From positions 1 to 20,558 of the forward strand of contig CAZDQV010000031.1 in the NCBI GenBank assembly GCA_964507795.1: a DNA stretch of 20,558 nucleotides. The letters are read 5' to 3'. The notes below the pieces were generated by a model, which was not told where the DNA came from, searched no databases, and saw only the letters and a list, made by a program, of their open reading frames with translations. This DNA is from UMGS973 sp964507795 (GTDB taxonomy: Bacteria > Bacillota > Clostridia > Peptostreptococcales > Anaerovoracaceae). This document shows, in pieces, positions 15,645-20,558 of the stretch (the first letter of the stretch is position 1; each line of letters begins with the position of its first letter). The translations under genes were made by a program, and so were the position numbers.

Positions 15645-16226
15645 ATGAAATATATTATTATGGCCGACGGAAAAGGCACCAGATGGGACAACTTTAATAA
15701 TATACCCAAGCATTTTATCGAAATCAACGGAGAAAAAATAATATTCAGAACCGTAAGGCTTTTGAATGAAATGGATCCTGCCTGCAGCGTCACTGTCACA
15801 TCCCACGACCCAAGATATGATATACCCGGCTCCGTAAGGCATGAGCCGTTAAACAACATACTGGAAATTGACAGGTTTACTGAAGAACTGATCGAAAACA
15901 ATGTCTGCTTTCTTTACGGAGACACCTATTATTCCAAAGAAGCTCTCAGCACCATCATCAGCACCGAAGCTGATCCTTTGATTTTCTTTGGAAACAGCCG
16001 TTCAATAATCGCCGTAAAAATTAAAGACGCAGATGTTTTCAAAAAACATTTCAACCGCATAAAAGCTCTGTTTCTTGCAGGCAAAATCAGCCACTGCGTC
16101 GGCTGGCAGATTTACGAATCCTTCACAGGAGGCGACCTTGAGTCAAAGCAGATAAATGACTGCTTTATCAAAATAGACGACAGCAGCAGGGATTTCAACT
16201 CACCTGCTGATTATATAAACAAATAA
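15645..16226 (+). CDS. Small NTP transferase (sugar/polyol-phosphate nucleotidyltransferase-like)
   Basis: A 193-aa Rossmann-like nucleotidyltransferase. The N-terminal signature reads ADGKGTRW (7-14) in place of the usual AAGxGTRM. K22 in the IPKH motif corresponds to the substrate-binding lysine, LYGD (90-93) carries the metal-binding Asp, and RDFNSPADY (182-190) resembles the D-x-D-T-P-E-D-Y end of MobA/LicC-like enzymes. The fold looks complete but shorter than typical sugar-1-phosphate nucleotidyltransferases (about 230-290 aa). It would make an NDP- or CDP-activated building block for the neighbouring transferase; the activated compound is unknown. A strong AAGGGGGAC site precedes the ATG. 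It sits between the two ATP-grasp genes. Confidence 0.85.
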   Translation: MKYIIMADGKGTRWDNFNNIPKHFIEINGEKIIFRTVRLLNEMDPACSVTVTSHDPRYDIPGSVRHEPLNNILEIDRFTEELIENNVCFLYGDTYYSKEALSTIISTEADPLIFFGNSRSIIAVKIKDADVFKKHFNRIKALFLAGKISHCVGWQIYESFTGGDLESKQINDCFIKIDDSSRDFNSPADYINK

Positions 16227-16240
16227 TAAGAGGTATTAGT

Positions 16241-17362
16241 ATGCAATTAAAAAATTTAGCCAAAAAACTCAGAAAAAAAATCGCCGCATCAGAACCTACT
16301 TCGGCATTTTCAAAATGGTTTATTGTCACATTTTATAAATTCGGGTTACTGCTCACCGGCAATCTCAAAAAAAGAAAGGCCAACCTTTATGAAGTTATAA
16401 ATGAGACTGCAAGCGATGAAATAAAATCAGATTCCCGCTATGCCAAAAAAATCTATAACGATATTATGTTCTGCCGGTTTATTTACGGCATTGCTGCAAG
16501 AGAATACTTCACTTTTGATTTTGAAAAGCTTTCTCATCAAGGCAGAAAAACTTTTGTTACAAGAGGCAACAAATACGAATTCTACAAGAAATTCAACAGC
16601 CCGAATTATACCAATTTTTTTAATCTCAAAACTGAAACAATCCGTAAATTCGGCAAATTCTACAAAAGAGATGTATTATGTATATACGACGAAAATGATT
16701 TCGACAAGTTTGAGGAATTTGTGCATCATCATCCCAAATTCATATACAAGCCTGCCAACGATTATGGCGGACATGGTATAGAAATATATGATTCGACACA
16801 GTATGAATCAATTCGCGATCTTTTCGACATTATAATTTTCAACGGATTTTGCGTAGTCGAAGAGCTCATTGTGCAGTCTCATGCAATAGCACAGTTCCAC
16901 CCTCAGTCAGTGAACACCATGAGAGTTGTCGCATTTTTAACACCACAGGGCAACACTGAAATTCAATGGTGTTTCCTGAGAATGGGCATGGGTGGCAACC
17001 ATACAGATAATATGAGTTCTGGAGGTCTTGCGGCCTTGGTTGACCCCAAAACAGGAATTATCTATACATCAGGCAGAGACTGGCTTGGCTGCACGCACAT
17101 ATCTCACCCCGATACAGGAGTGCAGCTTGTAGGCTTTCAGATTCCCGAATGGAACAATCTTCTCAAAATGGTTGACGAGCTCGCTCATGTATTGCCGGAA
17201 GTGCGTCTGGTGGGCTGGGATCTTGCGTATACCGACAAAGGCTGGGTATTCGTTGAAGGCAATGCACGTCCTCAATGCGTTTCCGTTCAGATAACAGAAC
17301 ATAACGGCAAACTGCATTTGTATCAGAATATGGCATCAAAATTTGAGCAGACAGCTGAATAG
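16241..17362 (+). CDS. Sugar-transfer-associated ATP-grasp protein (second copy)
   Basis: A 373-aa paralogue of the earlier ATP-grasp protein with a different N-terminal half. The core has FIYKP (K170), glycine loop DYGGHGI (174-180), NTMRVV (225-230), SSGGLAALVDPKTG (259-272), and D327 ... VFVEGNARP with E339 and N341. All ATP and Mg ligands appear intact. The first 60 residues are basic and hydrophobic, suggesting membrane association. The two copies diverge enough to suggest two different ligation steps rather than a recent duplication. Start site AAGAGGT; 14-base gap after the nucleotidyltransferase and 12-base gap before the CapA-like gene. Confidence 0.88.
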   Translation: MQLKNLAKKLRKKIAASEPTSAFSKWFIVTFYKFGLLLTGNLKKRKANLYEVINETASDEIKSDSRYAKKIYNDIMFCRFIYGIAAREYFTFDFEKLSHQGRKTFVTRGNKYEFYKKFNSPNYTNFFNLKTETIRKFGKFYKRDVLCIYDENDFDKFEEFVHHHPKFIYKPANDYGGHGIEIYDSTQYESIRDLFDIIIFNGFCVVEELIVQSHAIAQFHPQSVNTMRVVAFLTPQGNTEIQWCFLRMGMGGNHTDNMSSGGLAALVDPKTGIIYTSGRDWLGCTHISHPDTGVQLVGFQIPEWNNLLKMVDELAHVLPEVRLVGWDLAYTDKGWVFVEGNARPQCVSVQITEHNGKLHLYQNMASKFEQTAE

Positions 17363-17374
17363 TGAGGTAAGACA

Positions 17375-18640
17375 ATGAGTAATAAAATATCAATAGGATT
17401 TACAGGTGATTTAGGTTTCAGCGGATATTTCACAGGCGCTTACAAAAAAACCGACTTGTTAGATAGTAACTTAAAAGAATTTTTCAAGACAAATGACGCC
17501 ACCGTCATAAATTATGAAAACCCTATAACAGCCTGCCGCATAACCAAGAAAAAAAGGCTCGCCCACAGAAGCGATCCTGAAGCGCTTGATTTCATAAAAG
17601 CAAACTTCAACAATCCAATTCTTTCCTTTGCAAACAATCACCTTATGGATTACGGATACATCGGAATGATTGACACGATAGAAAATACAGAATCTGCAAG
17701 ACTCCCATATATAGGTGCGGGGCGGAATATCGACGAAGCATCCAAAATGATTATCGTCGGCGACGATATAAAAATAGGAATAATGTCAATGCAGTACAAA
17801 AAATATATGGTTGCAAACGACATCCATGGTGGACCTTTTCATGAATCCTCAGATGCATATATTAAAAAACGTGTTGAGGAATTCCGTTCATCAGTTGACT
17901 GGCTTGTTCTCGTATATCACGGAGGAGATGAGTTCCTTTATTCTCCAATGCCATATATCCGCAAGCTCCTGAAAAAATATCTTGACTGGGGCTGCGATGT
18001 GGTTGTCGCACATCACCCTCATGTAGTACAAGGGTTTGAGCATGTAGGCAAAAAAGCCATATTCTACTCTCTCGGCAATTTCATATTTGATACAGATTAC
18101 CAGAGAGTTCAAGAGGGCACGGACAAAGGTATGCTCCTTAGGCTTACCTTTACCAAAAATGATTTTTCTTTTGATGGAGTGCCTACTTTCATTGACAGAG
18201 ATAAGCAGACTGTTTCACAAGGTACACCAAATTCTCATTTTGCAGACATTAGCAAAACAAATTACAATGCACTGTGGACATCTGAAGCCTACAGAAAATT
18301 AAAAGTGATGCAAAAAGCTGCAGAATTAAAAGAGCTTGAATCTGAAGAAAAGATGCAACTTGCAGAAAAAGAATCTCTACGTGTTGAACAGCTCAAGCGT
18401 GCACATATTATGAAGCTTATACAAAAAAATCTCGCAGATGACAGCGACCTTGATGAGTTCGACGAAAATGTCGAGAATGAGAAACAGACAGCTACCGGCA
18501 AAAAATCATTTTATAAAAAAATGCGTGCCGCCTACAGAAAAATCGTTGTTCAAGCTCCTGCAAACCGTAGAGCTTTGAAGCTTAAATGTGGACGACTTCT
18601 ATACAAGATTTTTTACAAAAGCAAAACTATATCTGACTAA
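17375..18640 (+). CDS. CapA/PgsA-family metallophosphatase-like protein, apparently cytoplasmic
   Basis: A 421-aa protein. Residues 1-290 form a CapA (poly-gamma-glutamate capsule) domain with GD (11-12), NYENP (46-50), ANNHLMDYG (86-94), YHGGDE (181-186), HHPHVVQG (213-220) and YSLGNF (231-236), so the binuclear-metal phosphoesterase site looks intact. CapA/PgsA proteins usually carry an N-terminal membrane anchor and act outside; here the domain starts within six residues of Met and no signal or transmembrane segment is seen. The C-terminal part has a charged, probably coiled-coil stretch (about 299-355), an acidic patch and a strongly basic tail (from about 371) that could bind the membrane. 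It is the last gene of the operon, followed by a terminator. A role in polymer synthesis or editing is inferred. Confidence 0.9.
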   Translation: MSNKISIGFTGDLGFSGYFTGAYKKTDLLDSNLKEFFKTNDATVINYENPITACRITKKKRLAHRSDPEALDFIKANFNNPILSFANNHLMDYGYIGMIDTIENTESARLPYIGAGRNIDEASKMIIVGDDIKIGIMSMQYKKYMVANDIHGGPFHESSDAYIKKRVEEFRSSVDWLVLVYHGGDEFLYSPMPYIRKLLKKYLDWGCDVVVAHHPHVVQGFEHVGKKAIFYSLGNFIFDTDYQRVQEGTDKGMLLRLTFTKNDFSFDGVPTFIDRDKQTVSQGTPNSHFADISKTNYNALWTSEAYRKLKVMQKAAELKELESEEKMQLAEKESLRVEQLKRAHIMKLIQKNLADDSDLDEFDENVENEKQTATGKKSFYKKMRAAYRKIVVQAPANRRALKLKCGRLLYKIFYKSKTISD

Positions 18641-18646
18641 GTCTTT

Positions 18647-18684
18647 AGGCTGTGCATCCATTGTTCATCACGAATGCACAGCCT
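18647..18684 (+). terminator. Terminator of the surface-polymer operon
   Basis: AGGCTGTGCAT (18647-18657) pairs perfectly with ATGCACAGCCT (18674-18684) over a 16-base loop, followed by further T residues to 18688. It lies 6 bases after the CapA-like stop. Confidence 0.9.
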
Positions 18685-18706
18685 TTTTGCTAATAACGCC
18701 GCCTGT

Positions 18707-20257
18707 TTATCTGTTAACTTCTTTTTTGTCTATCAGTATAAGCTCGGCACTAAGCCCTGACAGGTTTGACGAAAGACTGAGTGTGTCTGAAACTGTCAGC
18801 TCACCAAACTCTACAAAAGGCAGTGTTCTCCAATTGTTGAGCAATGCGTTTCTCTTGCTTGGCACCATCTGATTGCTGTTATCTTCATAAGCTACAATTA
18901 TATTTTCTCTTGTAAGCTTGTATCTTGAAATTTTGAATTCTCCTGAAATGCCTGAACATCTTATCAGCAGTTCAACATTGTCGGTATAATTCAAAATAGC
19001 CTTTAGATCGTCTGCTCTGCCTTTGGATTCATTGAATTCCTCTTTGAGTTTCTCATTGAAGTTATATACAAGAATACTCAGACTTTTAACCTCTTCAGGA
19101 TATTTTGCAGATGTGGTTATTATATAGTTATCACCTGATGCAACTATCTGCTCTCTAAGGCTCTTGATCAGGTTATATGGCCTTGCAATGAATTTGAGAT
19201 TTTCGCCCTTAAGAAATTCTTCTACGCCCTGGTTCTGATTTTTGTTTACAATACCAAACTGGCTGTTGTATATATTGACATCAATTATAACCGGTTTGGC
19301 CATAGTGTTTTTCATATAATCACTGTATATGCCCCTTACCTGCATTTTGATTGCTTCTTCTATCTCTTCAGGTGTGGATCTGGTGTAATTGGCTATAGTT
19401 TCTCTGCCACTAACCTTACCTGCATATTTTTTGCGATATTCCAATGGATGCATTCCAAACCATGTTTCAAAATGTTTAATGTAATATCTGACTGCAGAAA
19501 ATCCTGTCTCCTCTGCAATGGCTCCGATTTTTTTGTTTGTACCAAGTAACAGTTTTTCTGATTCTTCAACTCTGATATAACTGAGCAGTTCCTGGAAGCT
19601 CAATCCTGTTGCCTCTCTGATAACATGTGACAGATAATAAATGCTCAGATGCTCTCTATCGGCGATTTCACCCAGTGTCAGCTTACGACTGTAGTTTTCA
19701 TACATATAATCTGTAATTCTGTTGAGTCTGCCGGAAAGGATTTTGTTGCCTTTGTTTTTGGATTCATTTACAAATCTGCCGTCCTCCATCACGAAATACT
19801 GGAAGTCAGAAATCAGGCAAGCTATAAGGTTGTGGGTTGTCTCTATTACTTTGTGCTCATACCCATATCCCTTTTGGATTATCTCCATCATGATTTTGGC
19901 AAGGAGATTCCTGAGAACTTCAAGGCTTTCGTCACTGTCATCATCCATATCTGTGACAAAAAATGAGTTTTTGAGATTGTCATAATAACGTGAAAAATAT
20001 GAGAGGTCAAGTTGCAGCATCATTACCATGTTATCTTCGTCTGTAGCAGTAAAGCTGTGTATTTCTCTGTCATTGAAGATATAGATATCACCCTGCTTCA
20101 TCAGATATTCATAATGACCGTTTTTGAGATGTATGCTTCCTTTCAAAACATATACTATCTCAATATCATCATGAAAATGTATAGGATACTCACGTATGTT
20201 GCCTACTATAACGTTTACCGGAAGTTCATCTTTGTAAAAACTTTTTTCTTTTAACAT
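18707..20257 (-). CDS. AraC-family regulator with cupin sensor and GH39-like C-terminal remnant
   Basis: A 516-aa protein. Residues about 10-90 form a cupin-like sugar-sensing domain (HFHDDIEIVYVLKG at 27-40; GDIYIFNDREIH at 56-67). Residues about 175-280 form the two helix-turn-helix units of AraC/XylS regulators (LTLGEIADREHLSIYYLSHV; IGAIAEETGFSAVRYYIKHF; then MHPLEYRKKY). The remaining 230 residues are unusual. Parts such as GDNYIITTSAKYP, SILVYNFNE and the SNQM/NNWRTLP region resemble the end of a GH39 glycosidase (end of barrel plus beta-sandwich), as in AraC-GH39 fusions, but a full TIM barrel is missing. It probably senses a carbohydrate and controls the divergent gene beyond the window. 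A CGAGGGAAC site precedes the ATG. Confidence 0.88.
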   Translation of the reverse strand: MLKEKSFYKDELPVNVIVGNIREYPIHFHDDIEIVYVLKGSIHLKNGHYEYLMKQGDIYIFNDREIHSFTATDEDNMVMMLQLDLSYFSRYYDNLKNSFFVTDMDDDSDESLEVLRNLLAKIMMEIIQKGYGYEHKVIETTHNLIACLISDFQYFVMEDGRFVNESKNKGNKILSGRLNRITDYMYENYSRKLTLGEIADREHLSIYYLSHVIREATGLSFQELLSYIRVEESEKLLLGTNKKIGAIAEETGFSAVRYYIKHFETWFGMHPLEYRKKYAGKVSGRETIANYTRSTPEEIEEAIKMQVRGIYSDYMKNTMAKPVIIDVNIYNSQFGIVNKNQNQGVEEFLKGENLKFIARPYNLIKSLREQIVASGDNYIITTSAKYPEEVKSLSILVYNFNEKLKEEFNESKGRADDLKAILNYTDNVELLIRCSGISGEFKISRYKLTRENIIVAYEDNSNQMVPSKRNALLNNWRTLPFVEFGELTVSDTLSLSSNLSGLSAELILIDKKEVNR

Positions 20258-20325
20258 TTTTGTTCCCTCGTTTTACCTCTTAATGTTTGTATCTTGTGTT
20301 TACTGTAACTATTATTTCCGTTGTT

Positions 20326-20354
20326 ATATTATTGCCATTTGTCTTTGGTGTTAA
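20326..20354 (-). promoter_or_regulatory. Candidate promoter of the AraC-type gene
   Basis: On the minus strand TTAACA (20354-20349), 17 bases, then TAATAT (20331-20326), about 68 bases before the ATG. The -35 matches consensus at five of six positions; the -10 is weaker. Confidence 0.4.
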
Positions 20355-20507
20355 TTTCTTTGAATCTTTACTACTCTTTTCGATGCGATAGTGTCTTCTG
20401 TTTACAACAGCAGTATGCACCTCCCGTTCCCTATATGATTTGTCTGTAGTCCGAATCCTTCAATTTAATCACATGTTGACAGCAAGTTTGTACTTTTTTA
20501 TTTATTA

Positions 20508-20541
20508 TATACTATTTCAACCCATTTGTGCTATACTATTT
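20508..20541 (+). repeat. Direct repeat TATACTATTT x2, possible AraC site or tandem -10 elements
   Basis: Two identical 10-base copies at 20508-20517 and 20532-20541, offset by 24 bases, just before the ribosome binding site of the off-window gene. Each contains TATACT, so either could be a -10 element. The roughly two-helical-turn spacing also resembles the direct half-sites bound by AraC-family proteins. The AT-rich context makes chance possible. Confidence 0.35.
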
Positions 20542-20552
20542 TTAATAAATTC

Positions 20553-20558
20553 AAGGAG
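20553..20558 (+). promoter_or_regulatory. Ribosome binding site of a plus-strand gene starting beyond the window
   Basis: The last bases read CAAGGAG, a good Shine-Dalgarno sequence preceded by promoter-like AT-rich DNA and facing away from the AraC-type gene. A start codon would be expected within about ten bases after the window end. Its identity cannot be seen. Confidence 0.45.

Larger units (their letters stand above)
20258..20558. other. AT-rich divergent intergenic region upstream of the AraC-type gene
   Basis: About 300 bases with no credible coding frame. It contains a candidate minus-strand promoter for the regulator, a short palindrome CTGTT-TAC-AACAG (20398-20410), a plus-strand TTGACA (20476-20481) followed 17 bases later by TATTTA, a 10-base direct repeat TATACTATTT (20508-20517 and 20532-20541), and a ribosome binding site at the very end. 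This layout fits an AraC-type regulator diverging from its target gene. Confidence 0.6.

Noticed and set aside
1..20558. CRISPR arrays, tRNA/rRNA genes, insertion sequences, prophage or attachment sites
   Set aside because: No regularly spaced repeats, tRNA cloverleaf with TTCRA arm, transposase or integrase motifs, or target-site duplications were seen on either strand.

Overview
The window looks like chromosomal DNA of a low-to-moderate GC Gram-positive anaerobe, most likely a member of Clostridia/Eubacteriales. The reasons are a textbook T-box leader, strong GGAGG-type ribosome binding sites, TTGACA/TATAAT promoters, a DUF5685/J-domain gene pair, a SWIM-SNF2 protein and teichoic-acid-type surface-polymer genes. 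No tRNA, rRNA, CRISPR array, insertion sequence or phage gene is visible. All assignments come from reading the sequence; no database search was run.

Region 1 (1-4500, minus strand) is one transcription unit. A consensus promoter (TTGACA-N17-TATAAT) drives a T-box riboswitch whose specifier triplet reads UAC (Tyr). It is followed by a sodium:solute symporter, an acyl-CoA synthetase-like adenylating enzyme and an EamA/DMT transporter, and ends at a hairpin terminator at the window edge. The operon should therefore respond to tyrosine starvation (uncharged tRNA-Tyr), although no tyrosyl-tRNA synthetase or tyrosine biosynthesis gene is present.

Region 2 (4556-7325, minus strand) has a QueG-like double [4Fe-4S] protein, then a tight cassette: DUF5685, a J-domain/TPR-like protein with a Cys-rich tail, and a membrane zinc-ribbon protein. 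The DUF5685 protein has two Asp-rich motifs that resemble those of squalene/phytoene-type isoprenoid synthases.

Region 3 (7405-11242) is a stand-alone SWIM zinc-finger SNF2 ATPase of 1258 aa, closed by a bidirectional terminator.

Region 4 (11261-18684) is a surface-polymer locus arranged around a divergent promoter region (13296-13466). On the minus strand are an ABC-2 permease, its TagH-like ATPase (whose switch histidine is a glycine) and a hotdog thioesterase. On the plus strand is a five-gene operon: TagB/TagF-like glycerophosphotransferase, ATP-grasp ligase, small nucleotidyltransferase, second ATP-grasp ligase, and a CapA-family metallophosphatase without a signal peptide. Together they suggest cytoplasmic assembly of a phosphodiester-linked polymer, its decoration through acyl-phosphate (ATP-grasp) chemistry, and ABC export. 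This is the best candidate for a poorly described system in the window.

Region 5 (18707-20558) is an AraC-type regulator with a cupin sensor and a C-terminal extension that looks like a GH39 glycosidase remnant. It is divergent from a gene whose ribosome binding site lies in the last bases of the window.
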